This document shows positions 1 to 7,794 of a stretch of 9,119 nt of DNA, piece by piece. How positions within the stretch are numbered: the stretch's first letter is position 1; each line of letters begins with the position of its first letter. The position numbers were made by a program, and so were the translations under genes. Under the pieces are notes generated by a model. It saw nothing but the letters and a program-made list of their open reading frames with translations, had not been told where the DNA came from and did no database searches. The stretch spans positions 1-9,119 of the forward strand of contig CALFEN010000183.1 of assembly GCA_937950065.1 (NCBI GenBank), given 5' to 3'. This DNA is from an uncultured bacterium (lineage in GTDB: Bacteria; Patescibacteria; JAEDAM01; Absconditabacterales; Absconditicoccaceae).

Positions 1-363
1 GTGATTTATAAAAATTATATCTTCTATCAAGTTTGGGAAATAGCTATCTAGCCATCTGACGCTAATATCCTTTTCAAATTCGTGTCTGCCAGTAATTACA
101 AAAATTTTATTTCAATTATTTTTGAGACTGGAAACTACATCGAAGGCTCAATCTATGGGTTGTGCACGAGCCTGTTCGCCAGAACTAATAAATTCCTGCC
201 AACATTCTCATTCTATTCACTCCAACCGATAGCTTGTGCAGTTTTCTCGATCCAGAGTTATCAATCATTTTTTACTGTAAATCTCAAGAAAATGTCTGAC
301 CGTATCAGACAGCACTTCATCCAAATCAAATCAGATATTAGTATTTTTCAAGTATTTTAACAT
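1..363 (-). CDS. HAD-superfamily 5'-nucleotidase-like protein (C-terminus beyond window)
   Basis: The first 121 residues of a probable HAD-fold phosphohydrolase, cut by the left edge. Seen: HAD motif I, DLDEVLSDT, at residues 13-21, with D13 as expected nucleophile and D15 as general acid/base. Motif II is VITGR at 89-93 with T91, followed by RWLDSYFP. Motifs III and IV would lie beyond the window. The spacing and the WL-x-x-(Y/H)-F-P segment resemble the NT5C-type deoxyribonucleotidase group, which dephosphorylates nucleoside monophosphates; the substrate is inferred, not shown. The frame contains six in-frame UGA codons, one directly before the motif I strand (IGFDLD), and is open only if UGA is glycine. 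The ATG at 361-363 lies 10 bp after the stop of the upstream 504-aa gene, so the two are probably co-transcribed. No signal peptide is seen, so the protein is likely cytoplasmic. Confidence 0.7.
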
Positions 364-373
364 TTCTTACTAT

Positions 374-1888
374 TTAATCAAATTTTGCTATAAATTTGCT
401 AAAATAAATTAATGACTTCATATTATTTGAATTGGTTTGCAAAAAAATCTTTGTTGAAGCACGTTTATCTCCTCATCAATAAAATAATATAGACTTATAG
501 ATCAAATTTAAATCGTTATTATCCAAAACTCAATTAAATAAACTTGTTCTTTTACTTAATAATATCAAATTAATAATATTTCTAGAAAATGCTCATCCAT
601 AAGCTTCCATGAGTAACTTTGGAATCAAAGTTTGCATTCTATCTTTTATATTATAATATTCTTTAAAACTATCTAGTGAATCACTTTTTATTCATAAGTC
701 TCTTAATTCTTTTTCTATGAGTATCTGCAACTTCCAAAAATAGTATATTATTCAACAAATTAATATTCAAAAAACTTTAAAATCTTTAGCAACATCCAAA
801 TACATATCTATATCATCTTCAACTAAAAGAAATTTTTGGAATAATCCTAAAAAGTTATCCAATAGATCATTATCAACTAAATATTTTAAAAATGTTTTAT
901 CATAATTAAATTGTAAATCATAATAATATGCTAATATAAAAACATAGACTATATTAAAAGATCTCTTGGAAGTATTTAATACATAATTTTTGAATTTTAA
1001 ATTATCTAAAAATGTTTTATAATTATTTGTATTAGATCTCAATGTTTTATAAGCATCTTCATCAGTAATTGTAGTTAATAAAAGATTAATATTATTAATA
1101 TAACAAATTACATCTTGCAATTCCTGAAACAAATCTTTTTTATCATCCCAAACCCTCTGGAAATCATTTTTGAAAACTCTCTCCAGATAAGATAGACTAT
1201 ACGAAAAATCAGATTTATGCAATGTTTTATTATCTTTCTTAAAGATTAATTTTTTTTCTAAAAAATTAATATCAAATATTAACGAAGGGTAAAAATAATT
1301 TCACCTTGATGCGTCCATATTTTTAAAATTTATTTTTATATAGAATTTAAAGTAATCATTTGGGATTAATTTTAATCTTTCTTCCCCGATATTATATATA
1401 AAATCTATGTTATCCTTGGATATATAATTATTTTTAAAAACTTCTTTTATTTTATTAATATTTATAATTTGATTATATTTATTAAACAATGAAGCTATAT
1501 TTTTAGACAACCTTTCCATTTTACTTAAAGATATTTTTGAACTCAAAGTATTTGAATCTATATCTTCATCTATAAAAAAAATAAACTTATTTTTATGTCT
1601 TTTATTAAACGAAATCTCTGGATATATAGTAATAATAATGGATAAAAAAATCGTAATTAAAGATGTTGTAACAAAAACCAAAATAATTGAATTTACAGGA
1701 TTCTTTATTATATCCAACTCTTTCAATAATTTAAGTAATTCCAAAAATTGTGTTAAAACTAACCATAATACAAAAATAAACATAATAAATATTAATAAAA
1801 ACCTAAGAATTCTTTTTTTATTTTCTATATTCTCAAATATATATGTTTTGAACTCCTTAAAAAGGTCTATAATATCTGTTATCTTCAT
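374..1888 (-). CDS. Hypothetical membrane protein, 504 aa, function unknown
   Basis: I do not recognise this protein. Under the standard code it appears as separate pieces, but the pieces share one frame and are joined by eight UGA codons (for example at 1301-1303 and 767-769), ending at TAA 374-376. Seen: a charged N-terminus, two hydrophobic segments at about residues 28-49 and 66-89 joined by a short loop, then a long, mostly helical domain rich in Lys, Asn and Ile. A further hydrophobic stretch (GILICGIIYYFW) lies near residue 374. This suggests anchoring by an N-terminal hairpin with the bulk in the cytoplasm. An in-frame TAA five codons upstream fixes the start near the ATG at 1886-1888. 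A promoter-like sequence lies at 1918-1945. The first 195 residues hold no UGA-coded glycine. The nucleotidase-like gene follows 10 bp downstream. Confidence 0.75.
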
Positions 1889-1917
1889 ATTAAAATATCT
1901 TTATAAAAACAAAAAAG

Positions 1918-1945
1918 ATAATAACAAATATTCACAAAAATACAA
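1918..1945 (-). promoter_or_regulatory. Putative sigma70-type promoter for the 504-aa membrane protein gene
   Basis: On the minus strand TTGTAT (1945-1940) and TATTAT (1923-1918) are separated by 16 bases, about 30 bases before the ATG at 1888. In DNA this AT-rich such matches arise easily, so support is moderate. Bases 1889-2034 hold no gene or RNA I can recognise. Confidence 0.4.
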
Positions 1946-2034
1946 GTGATTTTTTTTAGATAAAAATTACAATTTATTATTAGAAAAAGAACGACCAAAT
2001 ATAATTTGATAATTTACAAAGCAATGAATATTTA

Positions 2035-2595
2035 TTATTTAATTACCCAAAATCATCACCTGCGAGATCTTCAATGATGACTTATAGCGTTTATCATAAC
2101 TTCAAATTTCACTGGTCTATATTTAGGATTTATATTCCGTGGATCTAGTAATACTATATTATCTCAGTCAAAGCTATCAATTAGCAATATATGTCAAATA
2201 TCTTCACTTTTCTCATCTAATGATTTTAGATTAAGACATACTAGAATATCTCAATTATTTTTTATTATATCTTGTATCCAAATTTTGATGTCTGTTTTGA
2301 TATCGTCCAAAAAGAAATATTCTTCTTTTAGTTTTATATTATTTTGAACAAAAAAATTACTTATTGGATATTTACTTACCTGTGTTCAGTATCAAGCTTT
2401 TGGTTCTTCTCCAGCCTTTATCACATCAAACAGATATTCTTTTTCCTTCGGAATTCTCAATCACAAATATTTTCATATAATTTCTTGAGCTATCAAAGGA
2501 ATTCCTCTCCTATACAAAACCATCTGTATACATGCAGGTACACAGCAATAAAGTTGTTGTGGGAAAGGGATATATCTTGATTTTTCTGTATACAT
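2035..2595 (-). CDS. Peptidase C39/papain-like cysteine peptidase-like protein, 186 aa
   Basis: A single-domain protein resembling the C39-like papain-fold cysteine peptidases. Seen: QQLYCCVPACIQMVL at residues 13-27 aligns with the family pattern Q-x(n)-C-G-P-A-x-x-A-M, making C18 the likely nucleophile and Q13 or Q14 the oxyanion-hole residue. GHILLID at 134-140 supplies the likely catalytic H135, and LLDPRN at 149-154 the third residue, D151. The glycine usual after the nucleophile is Val here. No signal peptide, transmembrane segment or ABC-transporter domain is present, so it is not a bacteriocin exporter; it is probably cytoplasmic, with substrate unknown. Ten of its twelve glycines are UGA, including the one before H135. 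It follows glyQS by 60 bp behind a weak terminator-like hairpin. A non-peptidase role of the papain fold is possible. Confidence 0.65.
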
Positions 2596-2628
2596 AATTA
2601 TAGTTTTATTCTATAATAAACTTATTAC

Positions 2629-2657
2629 AAAAAAAATTTATAAGTGCTGTTGGCACT
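2629..2657 (-). terminator. Weak intrinsic terminator-like hairpin after glyQS
   Basis: On the minus strand a 5-bp stem (AGTGC/GCACT, loop CAACA) overlaps the glyQS stop codon. It is followed, after six AT-rich bases, by a run of eight T (plus-strand A run 2629-2636). The stem is short and the T run is displaced, so termination may be partial and the peptidase gene may receive read-through. Confidence 0.4.
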
Positions 2658-4074
2658 AAAATTTTATATCTTCTATCTTTACTCTGGTCTGCTGCATAGT
2701 ATCCCTGTCTCTGATAGTGACAGTACCGTCTACTAGACTATCGTGATCTACAGTAATACAATAAGGAGTACCGATTTCATCTTGTCTGCGATATCTTTTA
2801 CCGATTCATCATTTGGCATCAAGTTCACACATATAATTTTCAGATAGGTTTTCATATATTTTTTGAGATAAATCTATCATCTCTTGAGATTTCTCTATAA
2901 GCGGTAAGATTGCAAACTTGATAGGAGCTATATTTTTGTGGAATCTTGCTACTGTCCTTGTCTGATTTTCACCATTAGCGTCAGGGTAAGATTCCTCATC
3001 ATAACTATCAAGCATAGCAGTAAGTATTGCTCTTGTCAAACCAAAACTTGGTTCTATCACATAAGGGATATATCTTTTACCTGTTTTTGGATCTGTATAT
3101 TGCATATTTTGTCAGCTGGTCTTCATATGAGCATTTAAGTCATAATCTGTCCTATCTGCGATTCACTGTAATTCTCACCATCCCCAAGGGAACATATATT
3201 CTACATCATAAGTTCATTTGCTGTAATGAGAAAGTTCGTCTTGTTCGTGTTTCCTAAATCTAAGATTGTCCTCTTTTATTCAAATAATATTTACCCGCCA
3301 ATTTTGTGAAGTTTTTTTCCAGTCTTCCAGCCATTCAAGGTCAGTGCCAGGTTCTACAAAATATTCGATTTCCATCTGTTCTAGCTCTCTAATCCTAAAC
3401 AAAAAATTTCAAGGAGTAATTTCGTTTCTAAAAGCTTTACCTATCTGGGCAATACCAAAAGGCACTCTCACTCTCATAGTATCTAAAATATTTTTGAAAT
3501 TTACAAAAATTCATTGAGCGGTCTCCGGTCTGAGATATATATCAGCACTTGAATCTTCAGTAACTCACTGTCTTGTCTTAAACATAAGATTAAATTTGCG
3601 GATATCAGTCCAGTCTTTGGCTTTACAGTTGGGACAAGACAATCAATACTCTACGAAAAATTGTTTTTGTTGCTCAAATGTCCAACTTTCTGGCACCATA
3701 CTTTCTACTCCAAGTTTTTTTGTAAGTTCTTCTTGAGTTAATTTTTTATCAAAAATATATTCTTCTATCATCTTATCTGCTCTTACTCTGGTTCAGCATT
3801 TTTTACAATCTATCAGAGGATCAGAAAATCATCATACGTGCCCGCTAGCTACCCAAACCTGCGGATTCATCAAAATCTGGGAATCAAGTCATACTATATC
3901 CTGTCTTTTTTGAACAAAATATTTCCATCGCATATCAAGTATATTTTTCCTAAGCAAAGCTCCGTAAGGTCACAAATCCCAGGCATTGGCAAGACCGCCG
4001 TAAATATCACTTCCAGGATATACAAAACCTCTTCTTTTTGCCCAAGCAACTATTGTTTCTAGATTGTATCACAT
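2656..4074 (-). CDS. glyQS: Glycyl-tRNA synthetase, alpha2 type, 472 aa
   Basis: Class II synthetase that attaches glycine to tRNA-Gly in the cytoplasm; single-chain homodimeric type. Seen: N-terminal catalytic segment with [20 protein letters not shown] (residues 19-38), [14 protein letters not shown] (77-90), a four-cysteine zinc-finger-like set C90/C93 and C147/C150, the ETAQGIF segment (184-190), motif 2 with FRNEITPGNF (215-224), motif 3 EPSFGLTR (341-348), and the anticodon-binding domain (about 375-472) with [15 protein letters not shown] near its end. Length suits the family. Seventeen in-frame UGA codons occur, many at glycines invariant in the family (ETAQG, TPG, the second residue of KGG), which is the strongest evidence in the window for UGA=Gly. 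The enzyme must also charge the UGA-reading tRNA-Gly, so its synthesis depends on the product of its own reaction. A promoter-like site lies at 4112-4139. Confidence 0.97.
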
Positions 4075-4111
4075 TTTATATTTTTATTTAAAAAAATAAA
4101 TTTTACTTTTT

Positions 4112-4139
4112 CTTATACTCAATTTATGGTATTTTTCAA
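4112..4139 (-). promoter_or_regulatory. Putative promoter of glyQS
   Basis: On the minus strand TTGAAA (4139-4134) and TATAAG (4117-4112) are separated by 16 bases, predicting a transcript start about 30 bases before the glyQS ATG. The site sits in the 93-bp gap behind the HD-GYP gene, so glyQS is likely transcribed independently. I see no T-box features (no specifier stem or conserved T-box bulge) in this short leader. Confidence 0.5.
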
Positions 4140-4140
4140 G

Positions 4141-4164
4141 AAAAAATAAAAGATATATACTTTT
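4141..4164 (-). terminator. Weak terminator-like hairpin after the HD-GYP gene
   Basis: On the minus strand AAAAG/CTTTT arms flank a 7-base AT loop, followed by a T-rich run (plus-strand 4141-4147). It lies 4 bp after the HD-GYP stop codon at 4168-4170. A stem of five mostly A-T pairs is weak, so the call is tentative. Confidence 0.35.
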
Positions 4165-4167
4165 AAT

Positions 4168-6174
4168 TTAGTTCTTAATCTTATTTTTGAAATTTCAAAA
4201 TATTCATCAAACTTTGTGAAATCACAATTTTTTCATTATTGTCCTTGCTCTCCTGTTTGTTTCAGCTTTTACCAAACTAAATATAAGATCAAGCTGCTCC
4301 TTTATATAATCCAACGGACTATATTCTTTCCCATTATAAAGTTCTTGAACCCAAGGTTCTCTAATCATATCTACAAATAAAGGAACTAATTCAGGGTCAA
4401 AAAGTACTCATGACATTTTTCCAAATTCTTGGACAATATCGTCTATAGAAAGTCATTTTTTGTATGGTCTTTTACTCATCATAGCATCAAATACATCTGC
4501 CAATGTTAATATTTTGGATAAAAATGGAATTTTACTTCAAGGGATATTGTTGGGATATCATTTCCCATCATGTTTTTCATGATGATGTCTGGTTATTTCC
4601 TCTATCCAAAGTATATTTTTGGATAAGTAATCCTGTAAATGGCTTGTTATAAAAGAATTACTATCTTTATCCAATTGTAAAATAAGCAATTTTATCAACT
4701 GTGATGATAATGCCACATGTCACTGCATTGTCTTATATTCTTTAGTATTTAGGATATCAGGTTTTAATAAAATCTTTTTATCAATCTTTGTTTTTCACAC
4801 ATCATGAAGCAACCCTGCTCGTTTAAAAAGTCTTAATTCATCATCGTTAAATCAATTATTAATAATTAATCCAAGCAACTTTGAAATCTTTTCAAGGATA
4901 TTTACATCTGTTATTATTCATTTTTCACGCAATCTATTAGTCAATTCATTACCAATTTTATCTCATATATTTGTTTCTTTTTTTATAATTCGTCATTCCA
5001 TTATCTCCACAAATTCCGACGAAATCATTCTTATAGTTTTATCAATATCTTCTATCTCTTTTCCATCTTCAAGTCAATCCTCTCTAGCAGAATCTTGTCT
5101 TTGAATATTTATATCTTCGTTTAGAAAATAATCTTTCAAAGTCTTCTCAAAGTTTCTAATTATGTATTTTATAATATCTAGATTTGTTACAAAACTTCTG
5201 AATTTTATCCTTGAAGCAAATTCAGAAGATAACTTTTGGACTCTGTCAGAATGTTCTATAGTATAAGGATCTACTTTGTCCAATGTCAAAAACATGAATT
5301 CCTTAAAATAATTCAAAGTTTCATCTTCTTTTTTTTTGAGCAATAGATATTCATTTATTTTTTGTCAAAGGATATCACACGCCATGTTTAATAACATCAA
5401 ATCTTCATGTGAAAATACTCAATCACATACTTCCCTTATCTGATCCAATCATTCATACAATGTTATCTCCAAGTTCTTAAATCTTTCATTTATCGCGTTT
5501 ATTTTATTTATCCTTTCCTGATCCATCTCTCCGTCAGCGATATTTCACAACTGAACTACTCCAATCAACTTACCTAATACTATCAACGGACATGATGCAG
5601 AATTAGCTAAAAGACGTCGTAGATTAAAAACAGAGTGTCTATCAAAAAAAGGATGAGTATACTGATCTTCAGCAATTATCGGTTCACATAAAACTGCACA
5701 ATGTCCTACCAAACCATTTGGTTTTCAATCTCTTATTATGGGATGAGAATATTTTTTTATAATTTCCTGTCAAGCTCACCCATCAGATACTTCTATTACT
5801 AATTTTTGTCCATCTTCTGTTATAAGAAAAATACTTGCGATTTCGCAGTTGAATATTCTTGTTATTTTTCTAGTAAAATAATTCTTTAAATTCCTTAAAT
5901 CCTTATCTGTTGAAAGTTCTCTACTGATTATATTATAAATCAAAAAAAATATATCTTTTTGTTTATTAAACAATTCGTACAAAAAAGGTGAAATCATAAT
6001 CCCTCATTCTCAAGAAGGTTCTGTTTGATCTCTTATTATCTTATCCATTTCACTCTTTAATGCCTGATAATTTGTATTTGGAGTTCATTTGAATGTATTT
6101 GAAATCATACCAGAACATCTCGCTGAATATGGGGATTTGGGTGAAATAGTCTTTACTCTATCTATTGTTTCCAT
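4168..6174 (-). CDS. GAF plus HD-GYP domain protein, probable cyclic-di-GMP phosphodiesterase, 668 aa
   Basis: Likely hydrolyses cyclic di-GMP (inferred from family). Seen: residues 1-65 lack a clear domain; a GAF sensory domain spans about 68-285, with its final strand PLIVLGKLIGVVQLGN. The HD-GYP domain follows: PYTIEHSDRV with H308, HDVGK at 457-461, H486 in MQGHV, HHHEKHDGKGYP at 530-541, and LADVFDAM with D560. All expected metal ligands I can place are present. The glycines of HDVGK and of GYP are both UGA codons; about 25 UGA occur in all. Between H308 and H457 lie 148 residues where the family normally has about 30-35, an insert of roughly 115 residues. No signal peptide, transmembrane or receiver domain is seen, so the protein is cytoplasmic and the signal probably enters through GAF. 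An in-frame TAA two codons upstream fixes the start. No GGDEF protein lies in this window. Confidence 0.9.
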
Positions 6175-6302
6175 AATTTATAGTCGTTATAACAAATTAT
6201 TTTTTTATAGAAAATTTAAAAAAAATCAATAGAAAATTAGTATTTTTTTGGAGAAATTAAATATATAGTTTTTTTTATAAAAATATTATTTTATTTAGAG
6301 AA

Positions 6303-6315
6303 TTGTTATTAACAA
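6303..6315. repeat. Short palindrome TTGTTA-T-TAACAA
   Basis: A perfect 6-bp inverted repeat around one central base, overlapping the left end of the terminator and about 130 bp before the HD-GYP start. It may be an operator for the HD-GYP gene or chance in AT-rich DNA. The rest of 6175-6302 shows only AT-rich leader with no clear promoter. Confidence 0.3.
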
Positions 6316-6343
6316 AAAAAAGAGCCTAAACTCTCTTTTTTTT
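6314..6343 (-). terminator. Strong intrinsic terminator of the three-gene operon
   Basis: A perfect 11-bp inverted repeat, A8-GAG (6314-6324) and CTC-T8 (6333-6343), with an 8-base loop. Read on the minus strand it ends in eight T, beginning 10 bp after the stop codon of the 64-aa gene. By symmetry it could also act on plus-strand transcripts, but no plus-strand gene lies nearby. Confidence 0.85.
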
Positions 6344-6352
6344 CTATAGAAA

Positions 6353-6547
6353 TTAACACATATTATTTGCATTTCAATTGAGATATGGATTTAGTTGTCA
6401 CATATCTCCATATTTTTCATTAAGTCTATCTCAAACTGCTGATTTATTTCAATACATCCATTCAACTAATGTAGCTTTGTATTCAGAGACTTCTTGAGAA
6501 TTATTAGTTTTATCCATATTCTTTACATATTCCGGATGATCTATCAT
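6353..6547 (-). CDS. Hypothetical protein, 64 aa, third gene of operon
   Basis: I do not recognise this small protein. It runs from ATG 6545-6547 to TAA 6353-6355 and contains four UGA codons read as Gly. It has no signal peptide or transmembrane segment. Its C-terminal half is rich in Gly, Asn and Tyr (DRLNEKYGDMGQLNPYLNG) and it ends in Cys. The start lies 17 bp after the stop of the 217-aa gene and a strong terminator follows 10 bp later, so it is the last gene of a three-gene transcript. Evidence for coding is the intact frame in code 25, the tight operon spacing and the terminator placement. The function is unknown; it could be a partner of the other two products. Confidence 0.7.
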
Positions 6548-6564
6548 GATTTTTTAATAACATA

Positions 6565-7218
6565 TTAAAAACTGTCAGGATTCATTGGTCATGCTCATCA
6601 TCCTCATCCACTAAATGCAGCCCCATCTTCTGGCACATCATCATCTGACCCTGTAACAAATCCATCTTTATCAAATCTAGGATTTTTGAGTTGTCACGAA
6701 GTAGTATATCATCAATCTCCTGCTCATTTCATCTGATCTCTATTCCTCAAAGGTTCTGGAGTTAAATTAGCTTTACTTGGAGAGTGATCTGACTCTTTAG
6801 GGGTAAAAGGATCTTCTCCTCTAGTAGGGGCTCAAGATGGCACTACTTGTTTTGTATCAAGAGGGTCTGGCCCTGGTTTTACGGATCAAGATGCTACTTG
6901 AGGCTTCTTTGCATAAAATTCTTTTTGAGTGGTTCAAGCAGGTGCTTTGGCAACTGTTTCTGCTGCAAACCTTTGAGAATCTCTAGCTCGCTCCTTTGTC
7001 AAGGATGAATTAGATCATCAACCGGCAGCCTCCTTAATACATTGATTTGCAGCCTGTAAATTAGGTTTATTAAATTTTCAATCTGCACTAGCTTTTCTAT
7101 AGCAATCATCAAATTTCTGTTTTTGATCTGGAGAGAGCTTCGAAAAAGCATCTAGCACACGTTGAGTTTCTGACCCAGTATCAACTGTTTTTGGAGATTC
7201 AAATCATTGTCCTGACAT
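6565..7218 (-). CDS. Gly/Pro/Asp-rich, probably disordered protein, 217 aa, second gene of operon
   Basis: Unrecognised. Seen: a likely helical N-terminal part (residues 16-66) holding the only two cysteines, C39 and C60, then about 150 residues rich in Pro, Ser, Thr, Asp and Gly that look intrinsically disordered. It ends in an acidic patch (GSDDDVPEDG, 190-199) and a glycine tract (FSGGGGGAGP, 202-211). Fifteen UGA codons occur; the tract mixes GGA and UGA. No signal peptide, lipobox or transmembrane segment is visible, so export, if any, would need a dedicated route. It starts 27 bp after the 96-aa gene and ends 17 bp before the 64-aa gene. A structural, adhesive or scaffold role is possible, but nothing in the sequence proves one. 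Confidence 0.8.
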
Positions 7219-7245
7219 TTTTATTTTTATTTAGATTTTAAATTT

Positions 7246-7536
7246 TTACGCATCAAATATTGCTTTTTCTAATTCATCAAGTTCATCCTGTTGTCTCTTA
7301 TTATATTCTTCTTCATTGGCTTGTATCTTTTCTAAATATCTCATACTGGCAGTAAGCTTCTCTCTGAGTTCATCATCATTAACTTCTTTGATAGTAGTAG
7401 AAATAATCTCATAAAGTCACTCTACCCCTTCATCATTTATCTCATTATCTTCCATCATCTTGATAAGTCAAGGAGCTAATTTCCAGTAATCCTTGAGTGC
7501 ATAAAGAGCTCTCATCACATATTCCTTTTTTGTCAT
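7246..7536 (-). CDS. Acidic helical hypothetical protein, 96 aa, first gene of operon
   Basis: Unrecognised. A short, Glu/Asp/Lys-rich protein predicted to be almost entirely helical; the C-terminal third (ASMRYLEKIQANEEEYNKRQ and onward) looks like an amphipathic coiled coil. There are two in-frame UGA glycines (APGLI, VEGLY) and the stop is TAA at 7246-7248. There is no signal peptide or transmembrane segment, so it is likely cytoplasmic. It is first in the operon, with a near-consensus promoter 34-61 bp upstream of the start codon. The ATG at 7534-7536 has no Shine-Dalgarno motif, only an A-rich leader. It could serve as a chaperone or binding partner for the disordered 217-aa product, but that rests only on adjacency. 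Confidence 0.8.
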
Positions 7537-7569
7537 TCTTGTTTTTATAATTTAAATTTTTATAACAAA

Positions 7570-7597
7570 ATTATATATTTTTTTTATTATTTGTCAA
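7570..7597 (-). promoter_or_regulatory. Near-consensus sigma70 promoter of the three-gene operon
   Basis: On the minus strand a perfect TTGACA (7597-7592) and a perfect TATAAT (7575-7570) are separated by 16 bases. Transcription should begin near 7563, giving a leader of about 27 bases before the ATG at 7536. It is the best promoter match in the window, implying strong expression of the small operon. Confidence 0.75.
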
Positions 7598-7689
7598 ATC
7601 TTTTTTTATATGCGAGGATTTATAAAATTATATATTTTAAAAAAAAATTATTAAATTAAAACTCTAGGCAGTTTGTAAAATATTTTGAG

Positions 7690-7711
7690 ATAATATTTTT
7701 AGAAATATTAT
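7690..7711. repeat. Perfect inverted repeat between divergent genes
   Basis: Arms ATAATATTT and AAATATTAT (9 bp each) surround TTAG. It lies in the 258-bp divergent region between the small operon and the lipoprotein gene, upstream of the promoter of each. It could bind a regulator affecting both, though AT-only palindromes are common in such DNA. Apart from this repeat and the two promoters the divergent region shows only AT-rich sequence. Confidence 0.35.
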
Positions 7712-7735
7712 GATATCTTTTTAAAAATTTTTACC

Positions 7736-7763
7736 TTGTAATATCTCTAGATTTATTTATTAT
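7736..7763 (+). promoter_or_regulatory. Putative promoter of the lipoprotein gene
   Basis: TTGTAA (7736-7741) and TATTAT (7758-7763) are separated by 16 bases, with the start codon about 31 bases further on. A TATAAT at 7791-7796 overlaps the ATG itself and is too close to drive this gene. Support is moderate because of the AT-rich background. Confidence 0.4.
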
Positions 7764-7794
7764 TATCAATTATTTATCATTAAAAAAATTTATA

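Noticed and set aside
82..360. 92-aa plus-strand ORF
   Set aside because: Antisense to the nucleotidase-like gene, whose HAD motifs are clear on the minus strand.
1638..1949. 103-aa plus-strand ORF
   Set aside because: Antisense to the 504-aa membrane protein, Ile/Asn/Lys-rich low complexity typical of AT-rich shadow frames, and no independent motif.
2344..2580. 78-aa plus-strand ORF, and similar plus frames at 2938-4062 and 8535-8717
   Set aside because: They lie opposite recognised or well-supported minus-strand genes and show no family features.
2656..4074. glyQS as a pseudogene with many nonsense codons
   Set aside because: All interruptions are UGA, none UAA or UAG, and they fall on conserved glycines; the motifs and length are intact.
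4075..4167. T-box riboswitch controlling glyQS
   Set aside because: The gap after the predicted promoter is far too short and lacks the specifier stem and T-box sequence.
5074..5343. Separate 89-aa gene
   Set aside because: It is an internal piece of the 668-aa GAF/HD-GYP frame; its apparent end is a UGA glycine. The same holds for the piece at 5776-5997.
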